Assembly: GCA_963627135.1 (NCBI GenBank)
Contig: CAVFZY010000019.1
Span: 1 to 64,000 of the forward strand
Direction: 5' to 3'
From: CAG-103 sp963627135
GTDB lineage: Bacteria; Bacillota; Clostridia; Oscillospirales; Oscillospiraceae
Length of the DNA stretch: 64,000 nucleotides
Below are positions 34,667 through 42,512 of this stretch, piece after piece; position 1 is the stretch's first letter; the number at the start of each line of letters is the position of its first letter. Below the pieces are notes generated by a model. That model was not told where the DNA came from, did not search any database, and saw nothing but the letters and a program-made list of their open reading frames with translations. The position numbers were made by a program, and so were the translations under genes.

Positions 34667-35923
34667 TCATTTGGCGTGGATGTTGATAAACTCGGTCCTC
34701 AGCTTGGAATACAGGATCTTCTGGCTGCTGTAGAGCCCGAAGTAGCCCGAGAGCATGTAGGCGATGCCGCACGCGAGCGCGAAGTACACGAGCTGGCCCG
34801 CGCCGAAGAGCTCGATGCTCAGCACCATCGACGCGATCGGGCAGTTGACCGCGCCGCAGAACACGCACACGAGCCCGAGCGCCGCGGCAAATCCGGCCGG
34901 GATGCCGAGCAGCCCGCCGAGCACGCAGCCGAGCGTAGCGCCGATGAAAAACGTCGGCACGACCTCGCCGCCCTTGAAGCCGCTGCCGATGGTGACGGCG
35001 GTGAACAACAGCTTCCAGAAAAACGCGTCCGACGCGGCCTGCCCGCCCTCGATAGCGCGGGTGATGACGTCCATGCCGGCGCCGTTGTAGTCCCCAGTGC
35101 CGACGAGCAGCGACAGCACGACCACGATCGCGCCGCCGGCAGCGATGCGCAGCCACGGATTCGGGATGCGGCGGGCAAAGAGCCGCTCCGTACCGTGCAT
35201 GGTCACGCAAAAGAGGATGCTCATGAGCGAGCACACGGCGGCGAGTGCTGCCACGCGCAGCAGAAGCAGCTTCGGCATGGCCGTGAGCGCGAACGCGAAC
35301 TGCGTCGGCGCGATGCCGAAAGCGTTCGAGATCGTAAGCGCGGCGAGCGACGCGACGATGCACGGCACGAGCGCAGAGTAATAGAACACGCCCACACTGA
35401 TGACCTCGAGCGCGAAGATCGTCGCCGTCAGCGGTGTGCCGAACAGGGCCGAGAACACGGCGCTCATGCCGCAGAGCGTGGCGATGCGCATGTCCTTTTC
35501 GTCGAGGTGGAACAACTGCCCGATGTAGCAGCCAAGGCTACCGCCGATCTGCAGCGCGGCGCCCTCGCGGCCGGCGCTGCCGCCGAACAGGTGCGTGATG
35601 ACAGTCGACAGATAGATCGCCGGCACGAGCAGCAGCGGCACCTTGTCGCCGAAGTGGATGGCGTCAATGATGGCGTTGGTGTTTGTATTTTCCATTTTGG
35701 TCAGGCGGTAGATGGCCGCGATGAGCAGGCCGCCCACGGGCAGCAGCCACAGCAGCCACGGGTGTGCGGCGCGCTGCGTTGCCGCCCAGTTCACGCTCAG
35801 GTGAAAGGCCGAGCCGACCAGCCCGCCGATGCCGCCGGTCACGCCCGCGATGACGAGCCACTTGAGAAACGTGCGCACAAACTGCCACATGGTGCGTGCT
35901 TCCCGTTCGGCCTCTTTTTTCAT
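34667..35923 (-). CDS. CLC-family anion channel/antiporter, CLC-F-like
   Basis: 418 aa with the CLC core: GGSAGREGAALQIGGSLG filter region and GSGFKGGEVVPTFFIGATLG. The latter, and the absence of the canonical GSGIP and GxFxP loops, fit the subgroup that includes fluoride/proton antiporters (CLC-F) better than classical Cl-/H+ exchangers; this is an inference. No fluoride riboswitch is seen upstream. Start at 35923 (MKKEAEREARTMWQF) is preferred; ATG at 35890 is possible. A TATAGT -10-like box lies about 60 nt upstream. Confidence 0.88.
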   Translation of the reverse strand: MKKEAEREARTMWQFVRTFLKWLVIAGVTGGIGGLVGSAFHLSVNWAATQRAAHPWLLWLLPVGGLLIAAIYRLTKMENTNTNAIIDAIHFGDKVPLLLVPAIYLSTVITHLFGGSAGREGAALQIGGSLGCYIGQLFHLDEKDMRIATLCGMSAVFSALFGTPLTATIFALEVISVGVFYYSALVPCIVASLAALTISNAFGIAPTQFAFALTAMPKLLLLRVAALAAVCSLMSILFCVTMHGTERLFARRIPNPWLRIAAGGAIVVVLSLLVGTGDYNGAGMDVITRAIEGGQAASDAFFWKLLFTAVTIGSGFKGGEVVPTFFIGATLGCVLGGLLGIPAGFAAALGLVCVFCGAVNCPIASMVLSIELFGAGQLVYFALACGIAYMLSGYFGLYSSQKILYSKLRTEFINIHAK

Positions 35924-36082
35924 ATCGTCCACGGTGAAAGTGTCCTTTTTGTGCGTATTTGCGCCTTGAATCGGCGCGAACAAAAGTACTATACAACAGA
36001 ATTTGCAGAAATTCCACCGCCATACTTGATTTTTTTCGCGGGATTGGTTATAATCATCCATGCGTTCGTGAAACGCGTCCAT

Positions 36083-36124
36083 GGATAGGTATCGAAGTGG
36101 TCATAACGGCCATGACTCGAAATC
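36083..36124 (+). repeat. Duplicated 5' half of tRNA-Ser
   Basis: 42 nt matching positions 1-42 of the tRNA-Ser at 36287, with only a handful of differences (mainly CCA instead of GGC before TGACTCGAAATC). It includes the D arm and anticodon loop but no 3' half, so it cannot be a functional tRNA. The rest of 35924-36286 carries an AT-rich stretch with two GTTCTAAC words (about 36208-36228). Confidence 0.85.
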
Positions 36125-36286
36125 CTCCGCGGCTCAGGCTTTTTCATTCACCCGTTTCCCTTTGTTTTCAAGGGTTTTCGCGGGTTCTAAAAACTAAATA
36201 TTGCGCTGTTCTAACACGCCGTTCTAACATTTTGATTTTCCCTCTTTTTTGAGGTTCAAGGTGTTCTGGCCGTGTTTGACATACAC

Positions 36287-36375
36287 GGAGAGGTATCGAA
36301 GTGGTCATAACGGGGCTGACTCGAAATCAGTTTGCGAGCAATCGCACATGGGTTCGAATCCCATCCTCTCCGCCA
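36287..36375 (+). tRNA. tRNA-Ser(CGA)
   Basis: Class II tRNA: perfect 7-bp acceptor GGAGAGG/CCTCTCC, D arm, anticodon stem CTGA/TCAG around CTCGAAA (anticodon CGA, reading UCG), long variable arm TGCGA/TCGCA, T arm with GGTTCGAATCC and encoded CCA. Confidence 0.97.
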
Positions 36376-36377
36376 AA

Positions 36378-36418
36378 AAAGTCCAGTAAACTCAAGGGTT
36401 TGCTGGACTTTCCTTTTT
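36378..36418 (+). terminator. tRNA-Ser terminator
   Basis: 14-bp stem (36378-36391 with 36398-36411, one G-T pair) followed by CCTTTTTT, directly after the CCA. Confidence 0.9.
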
Positions 36419-36550
36419 TGTCCCGCTTCTTGAACTTGCCGATTTTCGCGTTAGATCGGCGTTAGAATTGCCCATTTTTGCGTTAGAACAGCGTGTTTTT
36501 TTTAGTCGAAAACCGGGTTCGAATGTTTTTTTGAATAACACGCTCTATAG

Positions 36551-36587
36551 AAAAAGCCGCCTGATTTCTCTTGGAAACCAAGCGGCT
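36551..36587 (-). terminator. Probable terminator of the DUF4143 gene
   Basis: AGCCGC/GCGGCT stem (36581-36587 with 36556-36561, imperfect inner part) followed on the minus strand by TTTTT. Confidence 0.65.
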
Positions 36588-36617
36588 GTGTATAGAATGT
36601 TTATTTTTGGAACGAAA

Positions 36618-37841
36618 TCAGATCATCCACACAGGGATAATATATGTGCTGCTGTCGATTGCACTTAATGTCTCCCGAAGGCAGATGATCGCGCCTGTCC
36701 CTCTCGGCACGGAGGCCTTATCGAGCAGCTTGAAAGCACCCGTAATTTGTGTGGGCGGGTTGATGCTTTTTTTGATTTCGATGGGATGCAGCTGACCGTC
36801 GCTCTCCATAATCAGATCGATCTCATTGCTGTTCTTGTCCCGGTAATAATGCAGCAGGCAGTCCTTGGCGCTGTTGCTGTAGGTCTTGATGATTTCCGAC
36901 ACGACATAGTTTTCTAAGATCGCTCCGTTTATCGCACCGTTCATCAGAATTTCGGGGTTTGAGTACCGAGTCAGATAGCAGACAAGGCCTGTATCGAAGA
37001 AATACATCTTCGGCGTTTTGATCGTCCGCTTCAGAAGATTGTTGGAGTAGGGGTGCAGGAAGAACACGATCCCCGATTTTTCAAGCTCCTTCATCCAGCG
37101 CTTTGCCGTATCATCACTAACCCCCACATCCCCGGCGATGTCATGCAGGTTCAGCATCCGGCCGCTTCTGCAGGCGGCAGCACGAATGAAGTCGGCAAAC
37201 ATCATCTTATCCACACCGGGAATATCGGTGGACACATCCCGGTCGATATAGGTCTGAATATAGCTGCTGTAAAACACATCACGGTCTTTATACTTGCCGC
37301 TTCTGTGACCGGGGAGTGCGCCATCCCAAATCCTTTGATAGATCTCATTCGGTGTGGCTGGGGAAAGCAACGCCTGGCGCTTCTGCAACTCATCGAGCTC
37401 CAACGAAAAGGGTGAAACCTCCACTGCGCCGCAAAGCTCCGACTGCGACAGTGCGGACATATGAAGAATGGCGGTTCTTCCGGCCAGCGACTCCTGTGCC
37501 AGCTCCATCAGGCGATACGCCTGAGAACCAGTCAGCCAATAGGAGCCGGGGGCAGCACCGTTATCCACGGCGATCTTGATATACGAAAACAGCTCCGGTG
37601 CATACTGAACCTCATCGATCAAAACCGGCGCGGGATGCAGCTTCAAAAACATGGCAGGGTCGCTTTTGGCAAGTCTGCGTTCCTCCAAATCGTCCAGCGA
37701 AACCTCGGCACGTGCCGTTCCCTCCATCAGATGCCGCAGCATGGTGGATTTTCCGACCTGACGCGGACCAGTCAGCAGCACACAGGCGTACTCTTCATTG
37801 ATTGCAATAAACTTCTTTTCAAGCTGTCTCTCAATATACAT
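36618..37841 (-). CDS. AAA ATPase with DUF4143 domain
   Basis: 407 aa. N-terminal AAA-type ATPase (CVLLTGPRQVGKSTMLRHL Walker A, PVLIDEVQYAPELF Walker B, WLTGSQAYRLM sensor), a middle winged-helix-like segment (LHDIAGDVGVSDDTAKRWM) and C-terminal DUF4143 nuclease-like fold (YRDKNSNEIDLIMESDGQLHPIEIK, the D...E..K pattern of PD-(D/E)XK nucleases). Common accessory genes of unknown function. AAAGGAGG 7 nt upstream; strong promoter flanked by 21-bp direct repeats. Confidence 0.92.
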   Translation of the reverse strand: MYIERQLEKKFIAINEEYACVLLTGPRQVGKSTMLRHLMEGTARAEVSLDDLEERRLAKSDPAMFLKLHPAPVLIDEVQYAPELFSYIKIAVDNGAAPGSYWLTGSQAYRLMELAQESLAGRTAILHMSALSQSELCGAVEVSPFSLELDELQKRQALLSPATPNEIYQRIWDGALPGHRSGKYKDRDVFYSSYIQTYIDRDVSTDIPGVDKMMFADFIRAAACRSGRMLNLHDIAGDVGVSDDTAKRWMKELEKSGIVFFLHPYSNNLLKRTIKTPKMYFFDTGLVCYLTRYSNPEILMNGAINGAILENYVVSEIIKTYSNSAKDCLLHYYRDKNSNEIDLIMESDGQLHPIEIKKSINPPTQITGAFKLLDKASVPRGTGAIICLRETLSAIDSSTYIIPVWMI

Positions 37842-37853
37842 TGCTCCGCCTCC

Positions 37854-37934
37854 TTTAGGCCAAAATACGATGCATCTTTATTATAGCCTAAGAGCGAGAA
37901 AAAATCAATAGATTTTAGGCTAAAATACGATGCA
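37854..37934 (-). promoter_or_regulatory. DUF4143 promoter flanked by 21-bp direct repeats
   Basis: TTGATT (37903-37908), 17 bp, TATAAT (37880-37885). The 21-bp word TTTAGG(C)YAAAATACGATGCA occurs at 37854-37874 and 37914-37934, exactly 60 bp apart, differing at one base and bracketing the promoter. A further TTTTAGCCT lies at 37940. Confidence 0.85.
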
Positions 37935-38001
37935 CTTGAATTTTAGCCTGTATAAGCAGCGATTATGCGTGTCTGCACCGGGCTTTCACCCTTAACGCAA
38001 A

Positions 38002-38028
38002 AGTCGCCCGATTTCAAATCAGGCGACT
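38002..38028 (-). terminator. Probable terminator of the RNA ligase gene
   Basis: Stem AGTCGCC-GATTT with AAATC-GGCGACT (one mismatch) followed on the minus strand by TTTTGCG. Confidence 0.7.
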
Positions 38029-38044
38029 GAACCGATGGCACCTG

Positions 38045-38608
38045 TCATTCTCCCCACGAAAACCCAAAATCGCTGCGCTTAATCTTGCACTTCGGCTGCC
38101 CATCCTTCCAAAATACGATGCCCTCAATATTGTGTTTCTCAAGGTAATCACGGATTCCCTCGAAATCTCTCGGCACATCCGGCAAAACGCGAATACCGTG
38201 TTTCTCGATCACATCTTTTTCAAGTCTGTATGGGTTTGCGCGGAAATGCGGACCGATTGCTTCGTATGTGCCTTCCTCCGTAGGACAGCCGGCATTGCGA
38301 TAGGCTTCCATGAACCAGACATTGCTCTTGTCGCTCTCGTCCACCGGAACCCAGTGCGGCCAGTGGCCGGTTATGGGGTCCGGATCGCAGCAGGGAACCG
38401 CATTCGCCGGCGGAATCTTGCCGCGCTTTGCATCGTATCTTTTGTAGAAAACTCCACCTATCACCGCGCAGCAGCTGCCATCGATTTTTTCGGTCGCTAC
38501 GCCTTCTCCGCTCAGAACCCATTCCATGCCGGGATGAACCTTGTTGTTGATTCCGACTTTATGATGGTTGTCAAATACCCGCTCAAAGAGCGTCGGGGTT
38601 TTCTTCAT
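38045..38608 (-). CDS. RNA ligase family protein (DUF5565)
   Basis: 187 aa. Contains the covalent nucleotidyltransferase motif KIDGS (as ATEKIDGSCCAV), a downstream EA/E region (FMEAYRNAG, YEAIGPHF) and the terminal GIVFWKDGQPKCKIKR carrying the Lys-x-Lys motif V. This is the ligase fold; small stand-alone members are RNA ligases. Overlaps the 3' end of a broken metallophosphoesterase gene, a pairing seen in phage-like RNA repair modules. The start may be 38608, or 38620 where ATG directly abuts the Shine-Dalgarno. Confidence 0.82.
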   Translation of the reverse strand: MKKTPTLFERVFDNHHKVGINNKVHPGMEWVLSGEGVATEKIDGSCCAVIGGVFYKRYDAKRGKIPPANAVPCCDPDPITGHWPHWVPVDESDKSNVWFMEAYRNAGCPTEEGTYEAIGPHFRANPYRLEKDVIEKHGIRVLPDVPRDFEGIRDYLEKHNIEGIVFWKDGQPKCKIKRSDFGFSWGE

Positions 38609-39138
38609 GGTACCTTGCATCTCCTTCTATAATCTCATCCAGCGTTCTCGGCGTGTAATCCACATACGGCATCATGCAACCGACATTGATGAAGTTACCG
38701 TTCGGCGTGCCGTAACCGGTGGAATTTGCCTTTACCTCACGGCGCAGCTTTGCGATATGCTCATATTCAATCGTCTGATGGACATGACCATAGAGCATGA
38801 ACGCCGTCGAAGCGAAGCTGGCACGGAAGAAGGGGATTGGATAATGACACATCACAACATGCTTGCCACTATCCTTGATTTCCTTCAAGTTCGTAATTTC
38901 TTGGAACATACGCTTTGTGGCAGCGCTAAATTGCTTGGGATCGTGATTGCCCCGTATCAGCGCCTTGTTGCCGCCAAGCGAACCAACAATAGACGGCTAC
39001 TCGCTTTCCTTTGCCCAGATGAAATCGCCAAGAATGTATACCGTGTCATCGCTGCGTACTCTGGCGTTCCAGTTTTCTATGAGCCTGTTATTCATCTGCT
39101 CGGCACACGCCGCCATTCGTTCCTCAAAAGCACCGAGG
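38583..39138 (-). pseudogene. Metallophosphoesterase with in-frame amber and lost N terminus
   Basis: One continuous minus-strand frame reads ANILGAFEERMAACAEQMNN..., DDTVYILGDFIWAKESE, then TAG, then PSIVGSLGGNKALIRGNHDP..., VVMCHYPIPFF, LYGHVHQT, ending at 38583. These are the metallophosphoesterase motifs GD, GNHD, H and GHxH. The stop replaces what is normally Trp in such proteins (TGG to TAG), and the N-terminal D-x-H motif is missing, cut off next to the CACGCCCG/CGGGCGTG hairpin at about 39166-39188. Internal translation from 38909 is unlikely to be active. Confidence 0.85.
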
Positions 39139-39230
39139 ATGTTAGCCGCCGAAAACGCATCAGCGACACGCCCGAGTCCGGGCGTGTCGCCTTTGCTTAA
39201 AAGAAGGGAGAATGGAAGGATGCTGTGGGA

Positions 39231-40472
39231 TCAGCCCTCGAGCTCCATGGCAACATTCGCTGCGTCATACTCGCGCTCCTTGATGGGCAGCGTTGCGAGC
39301 GAGCAGAGCACATAGGAGATCGTGACCGTGGCAATGGCAACGGAGATCATGTTCATATCGACCAGTTTGCCCATGAGGATGGGGGCGATGAACGCGCCAA
39401 GCCGGCCAAAGTTGAACGTGAAACCGACGCCGGTGCTGCGCAGGTGCGTCGGGAAGCACTCGCCGATAAACGTGGCATGGATACCAGTGGGCATGCCGTA
39501 GCACACGCCGTAGAGCAGCATGAGTATCAGAATATTGCTGCTGTTGGCCCAGAAGGCCAGGCACAGACCGAAGATCGCCGTGCCGATGGTGCCGATGAGA
39601 AAAAGCTTCTTGCGGCCGATCTTGTCGGCGATCTTGCCGCCGCCGGCCGTGCCGATGATCATGGCAATGTAGCCCGCAGCGGTGATCCAGCCGCCTGACT
39701 GCATACCGACCTGCGTCTGCACATAGTTGGGCAGCCAGGTGATGAGGCCGTAATAACCATAGAAGTAAAGGGTCATGGAGATGGACCAGATGATAAAGGA
39801 CTTGCGCATACGCGGGTGCGCCCAGATCTCAGCATAGGCATTGACCTTTTTGCCCTCGGCCTGGTCACGCTTTTCGCGGTTGGCCTTGGCCGCGGTGAAC
39901 GAGGGAGCGTCCTTCATGCCGAAGATCATGAAGACGACGAAAAGGATGGGCAGCGCGCAGATGCGGAAGCACCAGCGCCAGCCGATGCTGGGCAGCGCGA
40001 ACGCCGACATGGCGCAGCAGACGACGTAGCCGAAGTTCCACACGGATGTGGCAACGCCGCTCATAAAGCCGCGCTTATTGGTGGGCACGAACTCGCCAAT
40101 GAGGATGGATGCAATGTAGTAGCAGCCGCCAAGGCCGACACCGGTGACAAAGCGCAGCAGGCCGAAAATGGAGTAGGACTGCAGCAGCGACGTTGCAAAC
40201 ACGGCCAGCGTAGCCAGAATAACGTCGACGATCAGAATGTTTTTGCGTCCGAAGCGGTCGGCCAGGTAGCCGGCCACCATGCCGCCGAGCATCTGTCCCA
40301 TGAATGTATAAGTACCGAGCGAACCCGCCTGCACAGCCGTGAGTGCCAGATCGGTGCGGATGGTAGAAATACAGACAGAGTACATCATGGTCGCCAAACC
40401 GGCGGTCAGCATGGAGACGAAGGACCCGAGCAGCGCATTGCGCGAGTACTTCTTCAATTCAAGTTCTGTCAT
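39231..40472 (-). CDS. MFS transporter, aromatic-acid/H+ symporter-like
   Basis: 413 aa, 12 membrane segments. Signature loops YLADRFGRKNILI and ADKIGRKKLFLIG, and the RGFMSGVATSVWNFGYV region, resemble AAHS/sugar-porter-type MFS proteins that take up aromatic acids. Last gene of the five-gene minus-strand arm (OYE, Fe-ADH, MFS, nitroreductase, MFS). Start at 40472; weak GAGGA Shine-Dalgarno. Confidence 0.85.
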   Translation of the reverse strand: MTELELKKYSRNALLGSFVSMLTAGLATMMYSVCISTIRTDLALTAVQAGSLGTYTFMGQMLGGMVAGYLADRFGRKNILIVDVILATLAVFATSLLQSYSIFGLLRFVTGVGLGGCYYIASILIGEFVPTNKRGFMSGVATSVWNFGYVVCCAMSAFALPSIGWRWCFRICALPILFVVFMIFGMKDAPSFTAAKANREKRDQAEGKKVNAYAEIWAHPRMRKSFIIWSISMTLYFYGYYGLITWLPNYVQTQVGMQSGGWITAAGYIAMIIGTAGGGKIADKIGRKKLFLIGTIGTAIFGLCLAFWANSSNILILMLLYGVCYGMPTGIHATFIGECFPTHLRSTGVGFTFNFGRLGAFIAPILMGKLVDMNMISVAIATVTISYVLCSLATLPIKEREYDAANVAMELEG

Positions 40473-40503
40473 GGTTTTTAATAGTTCCTCTCTGATTTGT
40501 TTG

Positions 40504-41022
40504 TTAGTGATAAATGTTGTACGTACCTTCTTTGTGTGTCTGCGCACGCGGCGCTGCGGCGGGATAGCCAACGATGGCGATGCCCCAGCACACGTGGGTA
40601 TCCGGTACACCAAAGGCACGCAAGACAGGACGCACGCGCACATCGTCGCAGATGTCGCGGGCCTGGTTGATCCAGCATGATCCGATGCCCATATCCGTGG
40701 CACACAGGAAGATATTTTCGAGCATACAGCCGACCTCCAGCTTCTGATTGTCGTTGCCGTGCTCGACGCAGGCAAGGATCGCGGCCGCCGGAGCATACAT
40801 ATCATATCCAGGGCGGTCGAGCACTTCGCTGAACACACGTGCGAGCTTCTGCACGTTCTCATGACCGGCGATCACACACAGATGCCGCGCATGCTCGTGG
40901 AACGCCCACGGCGCTGCGAGTCCGGCCCGGACCAGTTCCGTGAGCTGCTCATCGCTCAGCTCCGCTTCCGTGAAGGCGCGGATGCTGGCGCGAGAATACA
41001 GAATATCCTGAAAATCGGCCAT
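40504..41022 (-). CDS. Nitroreductase-family flavoprotein
   Basis: 172 aa, short FMN-dependent nitroreductase fold (DILYSRASIRAFTEAELSDEQL, LVRAGLAAPWAFHEHARHLCVI, MGIGSCWI). Reduces nitro groups, quinones or activated C=C bonds with NAD(P)H. Begins 3 nt after the upstream MFS stop, so translationally linked; likely part of the same pathway. Confidence 0.9.
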   Translation of the reverse strand: MADFQDILYSRASIRAFTEAELSDEQLTELVRAGLAAPWAFHEHARHLCVIAGHENVQKLARVFSEVLDRPGYDMYAPAAAILACVEHGNDNQKLEVGCMLENIFLCATDMGIGSCWINQARDICDDVRVRPVLRAFGVPDTHVCWGIAIVGYPAAAPRAQTHKEGTYNIYH

Positions 41023-41025
41023 CGT

Positions 41026-42354
41026 TCATCCCTCCGCCGCGCCGAGTGCTTTCTTCTGTTTTTCCTCCGCCTTGAGCGCGAGGTACTGCTTGCGGTACGG
41101 TCCTTTGAACAGGCCAACGAGCAGGATGATCATTGCGACGACGCTAAAACCGATGATGATCTTCCACGCGAGACCGTACGACGACGCTGTCCCGTCGGAG
41201 ATGATGCCGCCAAGCAACATCGGCACACATACATTGCCGACCATCATGGCACCGGCATAGGAGCCGATGATCTCGTCATAATACTTGCGGCCGAAGGCCT
41301 CTGGAATGAGGTAGGGCGCCGTCGCGTTATCGAGCGGCCCGTTCATGCCGCACAGAATGACGGTAACGAGCAGCAGTGCGAACGAGCCGGTGTTGCTCAT
41401 GAGCACAATGGCACAGGCGTAGCCCGCAATGGAGATAACGTGCATCAGCACGACCATCTTCACACTGCCAAGCTTGTCCGCCATGACGCCCATCAGGATC
41501 ATGCCGACGGCAATGCAGACGGACAGGGCAGACGCCCAGTTGGAATACGTGACGGTGTCCAGACCAATGGGGCCGCGGAAAAACGCGCCATTATAAAATC
41601 GGAATGCCACACCGGGGAATGAGGAGATCGCAAGGCCGATCCACAGCAGCCAATAGCTGGGCGTCTTGCGGGCGCCGGCCAGGTCGATGCCGCCCTGGCG
41701 GCTCTCTCTTTCCTTCTTCGCTGCGACAGCCGCCGCGATCTCTGCCGCTTTTTCATAGCCGTAGGGCTTAGCGCCAACTTTTGCGGGGTCATCCACGATC
41801 ATAAAGATCGTGACCAACAGTAGCAGCACGCCGCCGAGCGAATGGCAGCGGTAGGCGACCTGATAGCCGTAGGCGGCAATCAAACGGCCGACGATTGGCA
41901 GGATGATCATACCGCCAAAGCCATAGCCGCCCATGATAAAGGCCAGCACGGATGACCGCTTGTCCACGAACCAGTTGGTGATGACGACGGAGACGGGCGT
42001 CGCACAGGCGAACAGCGTCACCAGGCCGCCAAGCGTACCACAGATGCGCAGGAACCAGAGACTCTCGGCATAGGAATACAGGATATAATGGAACATCAGC
42101 AGAAAGTCACCAAAGATCAGGAGCTTTTTCGCGCCAAATTTCCGGAGCAGCGGCTTGAAGAAGAACATAGAGACGATAAAGGATGCCAGATATGCAACCG
42201 TCAGGTTACCGGAAATAGAGCCGGTGGAGATGCCGGTATGGGCGCTCATCTCGGGAAGCATCATGGAAAAGCTGGAGCACAGGCCCATGCCGAGGAACAT
42301 CTGCAGGAAACAGCCGGCCGCTATGTACCAGGGATTACGTTTCAGCGTTTTCAT
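41026..42354 (-). CDS. MFS transporter, OFA/monocarboxylate-like
   Basis: 442 aa, 12 membrane segments (NPWYIAAGCFLQMFLGMGLCSSF; NWFVDKRSSVLAFIMGGYGFGG). The W-F-x-x-(K/R)-R-x-x-A loop after TM4 is characteristic of OFA-type carboxylate transporters (oxalate/formate antiporter group). Third gene of the arm; substrate presumed to be the compound processed by the flanking OYE and dehydrogenase. Confidence 0.87.
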   Translation of the reverse strand: MKTLKRNPWYIAAGCFLQMFLGMGLCSSFSMMLPEMSAHTGISTGSISGNLTVAYLASFIVSMFFFKPLLRKFGAKKLLIFGDFLLMFHYILYSYAESLWFLRICGTLGGLVTLFACATPVSVVITNWFVDKRSSVLAFIMGGYGFGGMIILPIVGRLIAAYGYQVAYRCHSLGGVLLLLVTIFMIVDDPAKVGAKPYGYEKAAEIAAAVAAKKERESRQGGIDLAGARKTPSYWLLWIGLAISSFPGVAFRFYNGAFFRGPIGLDTVTYSNWASALSVCIAVGMILMGVMADKLGSVKMVVLMHVISIAGYACAIVLMSNTGSFALLLVTVILCGMNGPLDNATAPYLIPEAFGRKYYDEIIGSYAGAMMVGNVCVPMLLGGIISDGTASSYGLAWKIIIGFSVVAMIILLVGLFKGPYRKQYLALKAEEKQKKALGAAEG

Positions 42355-42361
42355 TTGAGGT

Positions 42362-42512
42362 TCACTCTCTTTCTACTACTTGGTAAACGGATCGCCGGAA
42401 TCCCTGCGCGCACGAGATCCAAACTTGGCGTTGTCGTTGATGGGCGGCGAGTCGCCGCCTTTCCGAAGGGCCTTGCCGGCCGGACAAAGCCCTTCGATGC
42501 CTGGGGGCAGCC
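42362..42512 (-). other. Intergenic hairpins between Fe-ADH and MFS
   Basis: Two GC-rich hairpins (GAAGGGC/GCCCTTC at about 42463-42503 and GGCGGCGA/TCGCCGCC at about 42444-42463) without T tracts. They look like mRNA-stabilising or processing elements rather than terminators. Confidence 0.5.

Noticed and set aside
35924..36080. Fluoride (crcB) riboswitch before the CLC gene
   Set aside because: A GGCGGTGGAAT-like word is present but the conserved pseudoknot segments are not.
38568..39200. Plus-strand ORF across the ligase/phosphoesterase region as a gene
   Set aside because: The minus strand holds recognisable family motifs in a continuous frame; the plus-strand product has none.
36376..39230. 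Complete integrative element at tRNA-Ser
   Set aside because: No integrase, excisionase or full-length tRNA 3' direct repeat could be found; only scars and accessory genes remain.
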